16,220 bases of DNA from Actinomycetota bacterium (GCA_009702465.1 WLHY01000007.1:1-16220); one strand, 5' to 3'; positions 1 through 8,148 are shown, numbered from the stretch's first letter. Notes: generated by a model not told the origin, from the sequence alone. Numbers and translations are program-made.

Positions 1-1100
1 AACGCTGCCTTCACTAAATCTATCTCTTCAGTTGTGCCAGAAATTACCTTTGCCTGGGTTAAAAATGGCAGTGCCCACTGTAAAAATTCAGCTTGAGTTA
101 GCGCCCTGATCTTGTCGCCATTGATTGCCTCTAGCTTTTTCATATCAAATCTTGCAGGGCTGCTATTTACTCGCTCGACGGTAAACAACTCAACCAACTC
201 TTTCATTGTGATATTTTCTTTATCATCACCAGGTGACCAACCAAGCAGTGCTAGGTAGTTACAGATCGCCTCTGGCAAAAAGCCATGTTCGCGATACCAG
301 GCGATTGAGACCTCGCCATTTCGCTTTGATAACTTGGCATTATCTTGACCCATCACAAATGGTAGGTGAGCAAAAATTGGATAATCACTCTCTGGCACAC
401 CCATTGCTTGGTACACCCGAATCTGCCTTGGCGTCGATGAGAGTAAATCCTCACCACGTAACACATGGGTAATCTTCATCAAAACATCATCAACTGCAAC
501 CGCCAATGTATATAAGGGTGATCCATCAGCTCGTGCCAATACAAAATCTGGAACATATAGATGTTCAAACTTAACCTCACCACGAATTGCATCTGTAAAT
601 ACAGTTTCCCCTTGTGGCATTCTCATACGAATTACAGCTTTGCGACCAGCAGATTTAAACTGATCAATTTGGGTATTTGAAAGATCGCGGCACTTGCCAT
701 CGTAGCCAGGTGCTTGATTATTCTTCATCTGTAACTGCCGGCGCTCCTCTAGCTCCTCGCCACTGCAGTAACAATGATAGGCATCACCATTATCTAAAAA
801 CCTTTGTGCCCATTCGGCGTAAATATCTAGACGTTGAGATTGTAAATAAGGTCCATACTCGCCACCAACCTCAGGACCCTCATCCCAATTTAAACCTAAC
901 CACTTCAACGTATCTATTGCCGCCTGGATGTACTGATCTGTTACGCGCTCTCGATCTGTATCTTCAATTCTAAAAATTAATTTTCCATTTGTATGACGTG
1001 CATACGCCCAATCAAATAAAGCGGTGCGGATATTTCCAACATGTAGATCACCAGTTGGCGATGGTGCGAATCTAACTCTTACTTGAGATTTGTCAGCCAC
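1..1100 (-). CDS. gltX: Glutamyl-tRNA synthetase, 3' end cut by window
   Basis: Class I aminoacyl-tRNA synthetase that charges tRNA-Glu in the cytoplasm; in Actinobacteria it normally also mischarges tRNA-Gln for GatCAB (family knowledge). Translating the minus strand from a GTG at 1100 gives an open frame of 366 codons running off the left edge. It contains the Rossmann signature FAPSPTGDLHVGN (HIGH variant HVGN at residues 20-23), the FRIEDTD segment, a zinc-site pair CYC at 110-112 with a later GYDGKC, the RGEDLL motif and the KLSKRNG form of the KMSKS loop starting at residue 256. The anticodon-binding domain is only partly present; about a quarter of the usual 480-490 residues is missing. 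The GTG start overlaps the end of the upstream FAH-family gene by 8 bp, which implies cotranscription and coupling. No internal stop was seen. Confidence 0.96.
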   Translation of the reverse strand, partial: MADKSQVRVRFAPSPTGDLHVGNIRTALFDWAYARHTNGKLIFRIEDTDRERVTDQYIQAAIDTLKWLGLNWDEGPEVGGEYGPYLQSQRLDIYAEWAQRFLDNGDAYHCYCSGEELEERRQLQMKNNQAPGYDGKCRDLSNTQIDQFKSAGRKAVIRMRMPQGETVFTDAIRGEVKFEHLYVPDFVLARADGSPLYTLAVAVDDVLMKITHVLRGEDLLSSTPRQIRVYQAMGVPESDYPIFAHLPFVMGQDNAKLSKRNGEVSIAWYREHGFLPEAICNYLALLGWSPGDDKENITMKELVELFTVERVNSSPARFDMKKLEAINGDKIRALTQAEFLQWALPFLTQAKVISGTTEEIDLVKAA

Positions 1101-1881
1101 GAGTAGAAACCTTATTGGTTAAAGCGCCAAGACCTTCAATCGCCACAGTAATTGTTGATCCAGCTGGCATAGGTGCGATTCCGGCAGGGGTTCCGGTAAG
1201 AATTACATCACCAGGTAACAAGGTCATGACATTTGTAACAAACTCAATAATTTGTGGAATCTTAAAGATCATTAAATCTAAGGTGGCGGATTGCTTGATC
1301 TCGCCATTTAATGTTGCAGTTATCCTCTGATTTCCAGGAACAAACTCCGTTTCAATCCATGGCCCCAAGGGACAAAAGGTGTCAAAGCCTTTGGCACGAC
1401 TCCACTGACCATCCTTTTTCTGTAGATCTCGGGCAGTTACATCATTAGCGAGGGTGTAGCCAAAGATCACATCATTAGCTTTAGCTGCTGGCACCTCTTT
1501 ACATATTCTGCCAATCACAATTGCAAGCTCTGCTTCAAAATCTACCCGCTCACTCATTCTTGGCCATTGAATAATCTCATTTGGACCAATTACTGCAGTA
1601 TTTGGTTTAATAAAAATTATTGGCTCTTCCGGTACCGCAGAATTCATCTCTGCTGCATGGTCGGCGTAATTTTTACCAATACAAACAACCTTGCTGCGCG
1701 GAATCACCGGAGCTAATAGGCGAACATCTGCCAAATCAACCGTCTTATCAATTGGCGTAATCCCGGCATAGATTGGATCACCCTTTAAAATTAAAATCGA
1801 ATCTGACTCATTTAGTAAGCCAAATAATGGATCACTCCCAACACCAAGATCGGCAGGAGCAGAGAATCTAACTATGCGCAT
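1093..1881 (-). CDS. Fumarylacetoacetate hydrolase family protein
   Basis: A 262-residue FAH-fold enzyme, the usual size for the single-domain YcgM/HHDD-isomerase-like group. Family features seen: GKNYADHAAE near residue 70, the metal-ligand segment VDFEAELAIVIG near 113-124, NDVTARDLQ, KGFDTFCPLGPW, and LTGTPAGIAPM near the C-terminus. Family members are Mg/Mn-dependent hydrolases, isomerases or decarboxylases acting on 2-keto acids (acylpyruvates, oxaloacetate, catechol meta-cleavage products); the substrate cannot be read from this sequence. ATG start at 1881, 9 bp after the stop of the CBS transporter, and the 3' end overlaps gltX by 8 bp. The FAH-gltX pairing is conserved in Actinobacteria (Rv2993c-Rv2992c). 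With no catabolic genes nearby, a housekeeping role such as metabolite clean-up is more likely than aromatic degradation; that is inference. Confidence 0.92.
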   Translation of the reverse strand: MRIVRFSAPADLGVGSDPLFGLLNESDSILILKGDPIYAGITPIDKTVDLADVRLLAPVIPRSKVVCIGKNYADHAAEMNSAVPEEPIIFIKPNTAVIGPNEIIQWPRMSERVDFEAELAIVIGRICKEVPAAKANDVIFGYTLANDVTARDLQKKDGQWSRAKGFDTFCPLGPWIETEFVPGNQRITATLNGEIKQSATLDLMIFKIPQIIEFVTNVMTLLPGDVILTGTPAGIAPMPAGSTITVAIEGLGALTNKVSTRG

Positions 1882-1890
1882 GCGGTAATT

Positions 1891-3186
1891 CTATAAGTGA
1901 TCAATCACTTCACTTGCCTCTGTTACTCGCTCCGCTAGAACTGTAATGATTCGATGTCTTCTGCCAGCAGGTCTTTCAGCGGTTAATTTCCAGCCTGGAA
2001 CGGTGATGGTGCTTCCGGGAATTGGCACGCGGCCAAGTTGTTTAGCGATTAAGCCACCAATCGTATCTACATCTGAAACCTCATCAGGTGAAAACTCAGA
2101 TTTAAATTGTTGTGCAAAATCCTCAACATGTAATCGTGTAGAGATTCGGGCACGATCCTCAGAGAGCCATTCAATCTCTTCAGTCTCATCATCATCATAC
2201 TCATCGGCAATCTCGCCAACGATCTCCTCTAAAATATCCTCAATTGTAATTAAGCCCGCAGTTCCACCGTACTCATCAACAACAATTGCCATATGAATCT
2301 GATCTGATTGCATCTCCTTTAATAGATCAGCGGCGGTTTTTGTCTCTGGCACAAAGGTCGCTTTACGCAAGTGCTCTTCAACATTCTCATTTTGCTCTGC
2401 CTCATGGTGTTCATGAACACGCTTAGCTAAATCTTTAACATATGCGATACCAATTACATTATCTAAGCTCTCAGAAATTACTGGAATTCTGGTAAAACCA
2501 GATCGCAGCGCTAGCGATAAACCTTGACGTAATGTCTTTCCAGATTCAATCCAGACCATCTCAGTACGAGGCACCATTAGCTCTCGCACCAAAGTGTCAC
2601 CAAGATCAAATACTGAGTGAATCATCTCTCGCTCAGACTCTTCGACAAATCCACTCTCACTTGCTTGATCAACTAAATCTCTAAACTCCGCCTCGCTGGC
2701 AAATGGACCAGATTTAAAGCCACGTCCGGGTGTTAGGGCATTTCCAATTGCAATCAAAAGATTGGTTAATGGCCCAAGTAATTTTGCAAGTAAATCAGCG
2801 GTTACGACCGCCGCTCTGGCCCACTTAACCGCATGTTGCTTACCTAAGGTGCGCGGGCCCACGCCTACTACAACATATGAAATCGCCAACATAATTACGA
2901 CGACAGAGGCCAACACCAGGAAATTACTGTTATCACTAGTAATTGCATAATCTGCAACCAAGACGGTTGCTGTTAACTCGCAGCCCTTTCTTACTAAGAG
3001 CAAAACATTTAGATATCTAGAAGGGTTATCAATTAACTTCTGAAAAGGTTTGGCATACCTAGGTTTGCTTTCGATTATCTCTTCAATTAATCGCCTAGAT
3101 AATGAGGTTAAAGCAGATTCGCTACCAGCCAAGAAGCCAGCAAATAAGAGCAAGCTGATAATCAGAAGTAGATTTGTGATCGTCAT
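1891..3186 (-). CDS. CNNM/CorC-family membrane protein with CBS pair
   Basis: Hemolysin C/CorC-type protein, a probable Mg2+ or other ion transporter or sensor in the cytoplasmic membrane. Domain order (numbered from the longer ATG at 3201): N-terminal DUF21/CNNM membrane domain, about residues 8-165, with hydrophobic segments at 8-25, about 65-88, 94-113 and 130-150, the GSESALTSLSR motif and the actinobacterial-type VGPRTLG; CBS pair at about 208-330, including MVPRTEM and VVDEYGGTAGLITIEDILEEIVGEI; an acidic linker DEYDDDETEE; and a CorC_HlyC domain at about 345-425. The ATG at 3186 is preferred: it forms an ATGA overlap with the ybeY stop and has GGAG nine bases upstream. The ATG at 3201 would add five residues. 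It is the usual neighbour of ybeY in Actinobacteria. Ion specificity is not shown by the sequence. Confidence 0.93.
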   Translation of the reverse strand: MTITNLLLIISLLLFAGFLAGSESALTSLSRRLIEEIIESKPRYAKPFQKLIDNPSRYLNVLLLVRKGCELTATVLVADYAITSDNSNFLVLASVVVIMLAISYVVVGVGPRTLGKQHAVKWARAAVVTADLLAKLLGPLTNLLIAIGNALTPGRGFKSGPFASEAEFRDLVDQASESGFVEESEREMIHSVFDLGDTLVRELMVPRTEMVWIESGKTLRQGLSLALRSGFTRIPVISESLDNVIGIAYVKDLAKRVHEHHEAEQNENVEEHLRKATFVPETKTAADLLKEMQSDQIHMAIVVDEYGGTAGLITIEDILEEIVGEIADEYDDDETEEIEWLSEDRARISTRLHVEDFAQQFKSEFSPDEVSDVDTIGGLIAKQLGRVPIPGSTITVPGWKLTAERPAGRRHRIITVLAERVTEASEVIDHL

Positions 3187-3620
3187 CGAGTTGCTCTCCA
3201 TTTTTCTAGAAGCTCATCTTGTAACTTAAACATTGACTCTTCCTCTTTTGCCTCTGCATGATCAAAGCCAAGTAGATGAAGCACGCCATGTACCGTCAAT
3301 AGTTCAAGCTCCTTGGTCAAACTTTGCTTCTCATTACGTTCTGCAAATGCCGGACATAAAACGATATCTCCAACTATTCCTGGGCCATTTGATTTTGAGT
3401 TTGGCTTTACCTCATCCATCGGAAATGAGAGCACATCGGTTGGACCTGGCAGATCCATCCATTTAATATGTAACTCAGTAATCTCTGGTTCAGTTACCAA
3501 GCGAATGTTCAGTTCACAATCGGGATGAACCTGCATAATCGAAAGCGCGTAATCTGCCACCGAAATTAGGCCTGATTCATCACATTTGTAATCAGAAATA
3601 TTTTCTAATTCAATTTTTAT
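3183..3620 (-). CDS. ybeY: Endoribonuclease YbeY, probable non-canonical start
   Basis: Zn-dependent endoribonuclease involved in 16S rRNA 3'-end maturation and ribosome quality control. The metal signature HGVLHLLGFDH is intact, with three His ligands at 91, 95 and 101 counted from the GTG at 3560. The conserved block KWMDLPGPTDVLSFPMDE and the GDIVLC strand are also present. From GTG 3560 the protein is only 125 residues and lacks the first two secondary-structure elements of the family. The same frame continues upstream to the phoH TGA and encodes IKIELENISDYKCDESG, which lines up with the actinobacterial N-terminus (MSIEVANESG-type). No ATG, GTG or TTG lies in that extension. The coordinates given assume initiation at ATA 3620-3618, giving 145 residues, behind GGTGATC at 3625-3631. 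The product and the 3' end are certain; the exact start codon is inference, and ATT 3614 or GTA 3623 are alternatives. Confidence 0.9.
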   Translation of the reverse strand: MKIELENISDYKCDESGLISVADYALSIMQVHPDCELNIRLVTEPEITELHIKWMDLPGPTDVLSFPMDEVKPNSKSNGPGIVGDIVLCPAFAERNEKQSLTKELELLTVHGVLHLLGFDHAEAKEEESMFKLQDELLEKWRATR

Positions 3621-3624
3621 TACA

Positions 3625-3631
3625 GATCACC
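3625..3631 (-). promoter_or_regulatory. Shine-Dalgarno GGTGATC for ybeY, overlapping the phoH stop
   Basis: The minus strand reads GGTGATC here, which matches the 3' part of the extended consensus AAGGAGGTGATC. The phoH TGA stop lies inside it. Aligned to the anti-SD, it places position zero about 9 nt before the ATA at 3620, a normal spacing, whereas the first canonical start (GTG 3560) is about 65 nt away. This supports initiation right after the phoH stop. Confidence 0.55.
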
Positions 3632-4652
3632 GCTTCTCGCTGCGAATTGGAAAGGTGGTTTTTGCTAAATTCTCATCCCAGGCTCCGTATGCGGTAACGA
3701 TCTCGCCAACTAATCTATTTCGTACTACATCCTCTGCAGTTAGGTGAATAAAGGAGATATCTGGAATATCTACCAAGATATCTTGAACCACCTTTAATCC
3801 AGATTTTGCATGATTTGGTAGATCTACCTGCGTTGTATCGCCGGTAATAATCATCTTTGAACCGAATCCCAATCTCGTTAAAAACATCTTCATCTGCTCT
3901 GGTGTTGTATTTTGAGCCTCATCTAAAATTATAAATGCATCATTTAAAGTTCGGCCTCGCATGTATGCAAGTGGAGCTACCTCAATTACTCCGGTGCTCA
4001 TCAATCTGGGAATCGCATCTTGATCAATCATGTCATGCAGGGCATCAAATAATGGACGCAGATATGGATCAATTTTCTCATTTAATGATCCAGGCAAGAA
4101 GCCCAGATGTTCTCCCGCTTCAACTGCCGGCCTAGTTAAAATTATTCGATTAACCTGTTTTGATTGCAGGGCTTGAATCGCTTTTGCCATTGCCAAATAT
4201 GTTTTTCCAGAGCCAGCAGGACCAATTCCAAAGGTAATTGTGTTTAAATCAATGGCATCAACATACTTTTTCTGATTTACAGTTTTAGGTCTAATTGTTT
4301 TACCGCGATTACTTAAAATATTTAAAGTTAAAACCTCTGCTGGATGCTGCGTCGGATCCTGCTTAACCATTGAAACAGATCGCATGACCATATCCTCATT
4401 TAGATTTTGGCCACCGCGCAAGATTGCAATTAACTCTTCTACAAGGTCAGAAAATTGCTTAACCTGATCATCTTCGCCTTTAACATAAATCTCATTGCCT
4501 CGAATAGTGATCGCTAGATCTGGAAAACGGTTCTCTAAAATTCGAAAGTAAGAATCATTTGGGCCTACTAGTGCCACCATGGAAAAGGCAGCTGGTAATT
4601 TAATAACTCTGGGGTCCATTGTGGATAATTGTATATTTATCCAGGTGGCCAA
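3627..4652 (-). CDS. phoH: PhoH-family ATPase (PhoH/YbeZ type)
   Basis: Cytoplasmic P-loop ATPase of the PhoH/PhoL (YbeZ) family, a putative RNA helicase-like partner of YbeY. In the 341-residue form the Walker A is GPAGSGKT at 144-151 and the Walker B is FIILDEAQN around 240-248, followed by TGDTTQVDLP (sensor-like) near 270. A small N-terminal domain precedes the ATPase. Two starts are possible: TTG at 4652, which overlaps the HIT gene by 16 bp, or ATG at 4619 (MDPRVIKLP), 17 bp after the HIT stop and leaving a 330-residue protein. Neither has a good Shine-Dalgarno; the longer frame is listed, and the ATG is at least as likely. ybeY follows immediately in the same reading frame, separated by one TGA. 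Confidence 0.95.
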   Translation of the reverse strand: MATWINIQLSTMDPRVIKLPAAFSMVALVGPNDSYFRILENRFPDLAITIRGNEIYVKGEDDQVKQFSDLVEELIAILRGGQNLNEDMVMRSVSMVKQDPTQHPAEVLTLNILSNRGKTIRPKTVNQKKYVDAIDLNTITFGIGPAGSGKTYLAMAKAIQALQSKQVNRIILTRPAVEAGEHLGFLPGSLNEKIDPYLRPLFDALHDMIDQDAIPRLMSTGVIEVAPLAYMRGRTLNDAFIILDEAQNTTPEQMKMFLTRLGFGSKMIITGDTTQVDLPNHAKSGLKVVQDILVDIPDISFIHLTAEDVVRNRLVGEIVTAYGAWDENLAKTTFPIRSEKR

Positions 4653-4981
4653 GCGAAAGCGCGCCCACCCAATAGATGTAAATGAGCGTGAAACACTGAT
4701 TGCCCCGCTCCGGCGCCGGTATTGATATTACTTCGATAACTATCTAACCCAATCTCTTTGGCAATCTGATCGGCAAGGGCAACTATCTCTCCAACCAACT
4801 TTGGATCTGCCACCGCTACCTCAGCCATTGTGGCAAAGTGCTGATTTGGAATTATCAATAGATGGGTTGGTGCCTGCGGTGTAATGTCATGAAATGCGGT
4901 GACACGATCTGTTTTTGCAACAATGGATGCGGGAATTTCGCCAGCGACTATTTTGCAAAACAAGCAACTCTGTTCACTCAT
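4637..4981 (-). CDS. HIT-family nucleotide hydrolase
   Basis: A 114-residue histidine-triad protein of the Hint branch, a purine nucleoside phosphoramidase or AMP-lysine hydrolase type enzyme in characterised members. The catalytic triad HAHLH is at residues 98-102 within the HAHLHLLGGR block, and the N-terminal CLFCKI (C6, C9) is typical of Hint proteins. The ATG at 4981 is chosen because MSEQSCLFCKI matches the usual Hint N-terminus. It lies 2 bp after the rsmE stop with GGTGG just upstream; a GTG at 4990 would add only three residues. In Actinobacteria this gene regularly sits between rsmE and phoH. The physiological substrate is unknown. Confidence 0.94.
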   Translation of the reverse strand: MSEQSCLFCKIVAGEIPASIVAKTDRVTAFHDITPQAPTHLLIIPNQHFATMAEVAVADPKLVGEIVALADQIAKEIGLDSYRSNINTGAGAGQSVFHAHLHLLGGRAFAWPPG

Positions 4982-4983
4982 AG

Positions 4984-5700
4984 CTACCACCGGCCAATCA
5001 AAGTTTGAACCACTGAAAGGGCTGCAAAGCCTGCATGCGCCGATCGCAGTACATTCTCACCCATTCGAACTGTAACCGCTTTCGCTGCAATTAATTGATC
5101 AATCTCATTATCAGAAATTCCACCCTCGGGACCGATTACTAGGAAAATCCGCTTTGTATCAGCAGCAAACTTCAACTGCGAGATATTTGATTTAGCAACT
5201 TCATGCAAAGTAATTATCTGATCACCTGCCTGAAATAAGTTGAGTAGCTGATTTGTTGTTACCGCATCAGCTAATTCCGGTAACCTCACCCGCCGCGCTT
5301 GTTTTGCTGCCTCTTTAATCGCTATTGACCACTTATTTGCTGAATCACTCTGCCACTTGCTTATGCAGCGCTCTGCTTGCCAAGGAATTATCCGATCTGC
5401 CCCAGCAACAGTTAGTAACTCGAGCATCTCCTTGATGCGATCGGATTTAGTAACCGCTTGCACAACAATTAGCTCTGGCTTTAAGTATTGAGCGCTACCT
5501 CGCTGTGCGATATCAATTTTTAAACTTTTCTTACCTACTTCAGTAATTGCACCGCTAACCCAATTACCTGATTTATCGGCAATTTTGATCTCTTCACCAA
5601 TTTGTAGACGCATCACCTTAACTGCGTGATGGCCTTCATCTCCTTCTAACTCTTGCGTACTTCCCGTACCAAGCTGATCAACAAAAAAGAGAGAAAGCAT
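4984..5700 (-). CDS. rsmE: 16S rRNA m3U1498 methyltransferase RsmE
   Basis: SPOUT-class, SAM-dependent methyltransferase that methylates N3 of U1498 in 16S rRNA of the 30S subunit. At 238 residues it is full length. The N-terminal PUA-like RNA-binding part carries GDEGHHAVKVMRL (about 20-32). The C-terminal trefoil-knot domain carries KSDRIKEMLE, the AIKEAAKQARR segment, VIGPEGGISDNE (GPEGG at 190-194) and the knot loop MGENVLRSAHAGFAAL (213-228). The loop has LRSAHAG where many homologues have LRTETA or LRTSTAG, a conservative variation within the family. The ATG overlaps the dnaJ stop as TGATG, so translation is probably coupled; the HIT gene follows after 2 bp. Confidence 0.95.
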   Translation of the reverse strand: MLSLFFVDQLGTGSTQELEGDEGHHAVKVMRLQIGEEIKIADKSGNWVSGAITEVGKKSLKIDIAQRGSAQYLKPELIVVQAVTKSDRIKEMLELLTVAGADRIIPWQAERCISKWQSDSANKWSIAIKEAAKQARRVRLPELADAVTTNQLLNLFQAGDQIITLHEVAKSNISQLKFAADTKRIFLVIGPEGGISDNEIDQLIAAKAVTVRMGENVLRSAHAGFAALSVVQTLIGRW

Positions 5701-6806
5701 CAGCGAAATGCATTTCGCACGCGCCCAAAGAAGCCCTCATCTTTGTGAGTGTGAACAATTACCTTGTCCGGTGCATCTCCCCGTAACTGGGCAAATCGCT
5801 TTAACAACTCAGATTGCTCCTTGTTCAACCTATTTGGTGTTTGAACCTCAATATGAGCGATTAAATCACCGCGCCCAGATCCGCGAAGCTTTGTAACACC
5901 TAAACCTTTTAAGATCACCGTCTCGCCACTATTTGTTCCCTCTTTAATTTCAAGGGTTTGCTCGCCATCTAAGGTGGGAATTTTTACCTTTGTTCCAGTT
6001 GCAGCAGATGTAAATGGAATAGCAATTGAGATATGTAAGTTGCTCTGCTCTCTTACTAAAAACTCATGAGGTAGCTCAACAATTTCAACATATAGATCTC
6101 CGGAAGGACCGCCTCCGGGACCGACCTCTCCTTGACCAGATAATTGGATTCGATTACCAGTTTCAACTCCTGCCGGAATCTTTACTGGGATGCTCTTTCG
6201 TGATCTAACTCGACCATCACCAGCACACTCACTGCATGGATCGGTAATCACAGAACCAAAACCACCACAGTTGTTACATGGACGAGAAGTCATAACCTGA
6301 CCGAGAATTGAACGAGCAACCTGCTGTGTTTCACCGCGGCCCTTACAGATCCCACAGGTACTTGGTTTGCTGTTATTTGCACATCCTGTGCCATTACATT
6401 TTGAGCAAGCAATAGCGGTTTCAATATTTAAATCACGGTCACAACCAAAGGTTGCCTCCATTAAATCAACCTCAACTCTGATTAAGGCATCTTGGCCAGC
6501 ACGAGTTCTGGGCCTTGGACCACGTTGCCCGCCGCCGCCAAAAAATGCATCCATAATGTCGCCGAAACCAAAGTTGGCATTGCCAAATCCGCCACCAAAA
6601 CCGCTGCCACCAATATCGTAATTTTGTCTCTTATCAGGATCACTAAGTACCTCATAAGCTGCAGTGATCTCTTTAAATTTATCCGCCATCGCCGGATCTG
6701 GATTTACATCTGGATGTAATGTGCGAGCCAAGTGACGGTACGCTTTTTTTATCTCATCAAAGCTAGCATCACGATCAACACCTAATAATTGATAAAGATC
6801 AGCCAT
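5700..6806 (-). CDS. dnaJ: Chaperone DnaJ (hrcA-linked, DnaJ2 type)
   Basis: Hsp40 co-chaperone that delivers substrates to DnaK and stimulates its ATPase. The 368-residue type I architecture is complete. The J-domain is at 1-65 with HPD at 31-33, followed by a Gly/Phe-rich region at about 66-98. The zinc-binding domain has all four CxxCxGxG repeats (134-141 CSKCNGTG, 151-158 CGICKGRG, 177-184 CNNCGGFG, 191-198 CSECAGDG), and the C-terminal substrate-binding domains run to about 350. There is no dnaK or grpE nearby; together with the hrcA linkage this matches the second DnaJ of Actinobacteria rather than the dnaK-operon copy. The ATG overlaps the hrcA stop (TAATG) and the stop overlaps rsmE (TGATG), indicating translational coupling on both sides. 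Confidence 0.96.
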   Translation of the reverse strand: MADLYQLLGVDRDASFDEIKKAYRHLARTLHPDVNPDPAMADKFKEITAAYEVLSDPDKRQNYDIGGSGFGGGFGNANFGFGDIMDAFFGGGGQRGPRPRTRAGQDALIRVEVDLMEATFGCDRDLNIETAIACSKCNGTGCANNSKPSTCGICKGRGETQQVARSILGQVMTSRPCNNCGGFGSVITDPCSECAGDGRVRSRKSIPVKIPAGVETGNRIQLSGQGEVGPGGGPSGDLYVEIVELPHEFLVREQSNLHISIAIPFTSAATGTKVKIPTLDGEQTLEIKEGTNSGETVILKGLGVTKLRGSGRGDLIAHIEVQTPNRLNKEQSELLKRFAQLRGDAPDKVIVHTHKDEGFFGRVRNAFR

Positions 6807-7807
6807 TACTTGTTCTCCACTAAAAATCTGCCAACATAATTAGCGACTGCATTTACCGCACTCATTGAGGCTGTGTAATCCATTCGAGTAGGTCCAATAA
6901 TTCCCATCGCACCTAGATCTCCATACCCAACACTTACCAAGCTAGTTGAACGCAAGGATTTCTCATTTTGTTCCTCACCGATTAAAACCTTCACCGATGT
7001 ATCGGCATCAGATAACAGTCGCAGCAACACAACCTGCTCCTCTAGTGCTTCAAGAATTGGGTGCATACTCTTATTTAAATCCTGATTAGCCCTAGCTAAA
7101 TTAGAGGTACCAGCTAAAACCACCCTCTCCTCTGGATGTTCAACCGCCATCTCAATCAAGGTTGCCATAATTGTTACATCATTTGCACGGGCATTGCCTC
7201 GTGAGTTAGCGGTTAAGCCCTCAATCTTGCTAGCCACATTTGATAAAACTTGATTTGCTATCAATGAGTTAAGTTTTTTATGCAAGTCAGATAGTGCAGC
7301 TTCGCTAATATCAAATGGTAATTCAATCATTCGCTGCTCTACTCGACCTGCATCGGTAATTAAAACCATCATCACTCTAGTTGGTGAAAGTAATACCAAT
7401 TCGATGTGTCTTACCTTGGCTCGAGTCATAGCGGGGTATTGCACTACCGCTACCTGCTTAGTCACTTGCGCCAATAACCTGACAGTTCTGGAAATGACAT
7501 CATCTAGATCAGTTGCACCATCTAAAAAGGTTTCAATAGCTTTGCGTTCTGCACCTGATAATGGTTTAACCGTTGCCAATTTATCAACAAATACTCGGTA
7601 ACCCTTATTGGTTGGAATTCGACCTGCACTTGTATGAGGTTGTGAGATTAAGCCAGCCTCTTCAAGCACCGCCATCTCATTACGAATAGTTGCTGGCGAT
7701 ACGCCCAAGCCATGTTTAGCCGCTAAGGTTTTAGAACCTACCGGCTCCTCAGTTGCGACGTAATCTTCAACAATCGCACGTAATATCGCTAATTGCCTGT
7801 GTTGCAT
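6806..7807 (-). CDS. hrcA: Heat-inducible transcription repressor HrcA
   Basis: Repressor of class I heat-shock genes that binds CIRCE operators, with activity tuned by GroEL in studied species. At 333 residues it is the normal length. The N-terminal winged helix (about 1-75) contains [22 protein letters not shown] and [20 protein letters not shown], both hallmark HrcA segments. The C-terminal GAF-like domain ends in [24 protein letters not shown] start 2 bp after the upstream DoxX-like gene, and a 1-bp overlap with dnaJ. No CIRCE inverted repeat was found by eye anywhere in the window, so its targets (typically groES/groEL) lie elsewhere and this operon does not appear to be controlled by it. 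Confidence 0.96.
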   Translation of the reverse strand: MQHRQLAILRAIVEDYVATEEPVGSKTLAAKHGLGVSPATIRNEMAVLEEAGLISQPHTSAGRIPTNKGYRVFVDKLATVKPLSGAERKAIETFLDGATDLDDVISRTVRLLAQVTKQVAVVQYPAMTRAKVRHIELVLLSPTRVMMVLITDAGRVEQRMIELPFDISEAALSDLHKKLNSLIANQVLSNVASKIEGLTANSRGNARANDVTIMATLIEMAVEHPEERVVLAGTSNLARANQDLNKSMHPILEALEEQVVLLRLLSDADTSVKVLIGEEQNEKSLRSTSLVSVGYGDLGAMGIIGPTRMDYTASMSAVNAVANYVGRFLVENK

Positions 7808-7809
7808 AC

Positions 7810-8148
7810 TTACTTGATTACCATCAATACAGTTGTTAAAAAGAATAAAAGAAAGGCTGGAAAGGCGGTTCTAAGTTTCTCTGCTCTAAAGTGAGCAAAG
7901 ATTGCAACTCCCATGGTTACCCATAACGTTCCTGCGGCGTACCAACCAATTGCATCTGCTGGATAACGTAATCCCCAGATTAAACCAATCGCCGCTACAG
8001 CTTCTACGACTCCAATTAATCTTGCGACAAAATCCTTGATACCTAAATCTCGAGTACCTGATAAGCCCGCATTGCTGCCAGAAATTTTGCTTAAGCCCGC
8101 AATTAGGAAGATCATGGCCAAGGCGCCAGAGAGAATGTTGTAACTCAT
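7810..8148 (-). CDS. Small DoxX-like membrane protein
   Basis: A 112-residue integral membrane protein with four predicted membrane segments at about 4-20, 45-62, 70-87 and 93-110, and short basic loops (RAEKLR before the last helix). Length, four-helix topology and the opening pattern (LAMIFLIAGLSKISG) resemble the DoxX/DoxX_2 group; this is a fold-level match, and function within that group is poorly defined (a thiosulfate:quinone oxidoreductase subunit in archaea, membrane redox-stress complexes in mycobacteria). ATG start 12 bp after the hemW stop with GGTGGGG just upstream, and only 2 bp before hrcA, so it is part of the operon. It occupies the hemW-hrcA junction, where other Actinobacteria usually have a different gene or none. 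Confidence 0.75.
   Translation of the reverse strand: MSYNILSGALAMIFLIAGLSKISGSNAGLSGTRDLGIKDFVARLIGVVEAVAAIGLIWGLRYPADAIGWYAAGTLWVTMGVAIFAHFRAEKLRTAFPAFLLFFLTTVLMVIK

Noticed and set aside
233..973. Plus-strand open frames opposite gltX
   Set aside because: The minus strand here encodes GluRS without interruption, including KLSKR, the Cys pair of the zinc site and the RGEDLL motif; the plus-strand frames are shadows.
2185..2215. Repeated TCATCATCATCA-like tract
   Set aside because: This is the coding sequence for the acidic linker DEYDDDETEE of the CBS transporter, not a separate repeat element.
6367..6719. Two overlapping plus-strand frames opposite the dnaJ Gly-rich and J-domain region
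   Set aside because: Their proline- and serine-rich composition is the reverse complement of the DnaJ Gly/Phe linker; there is no independent evidence for coding.
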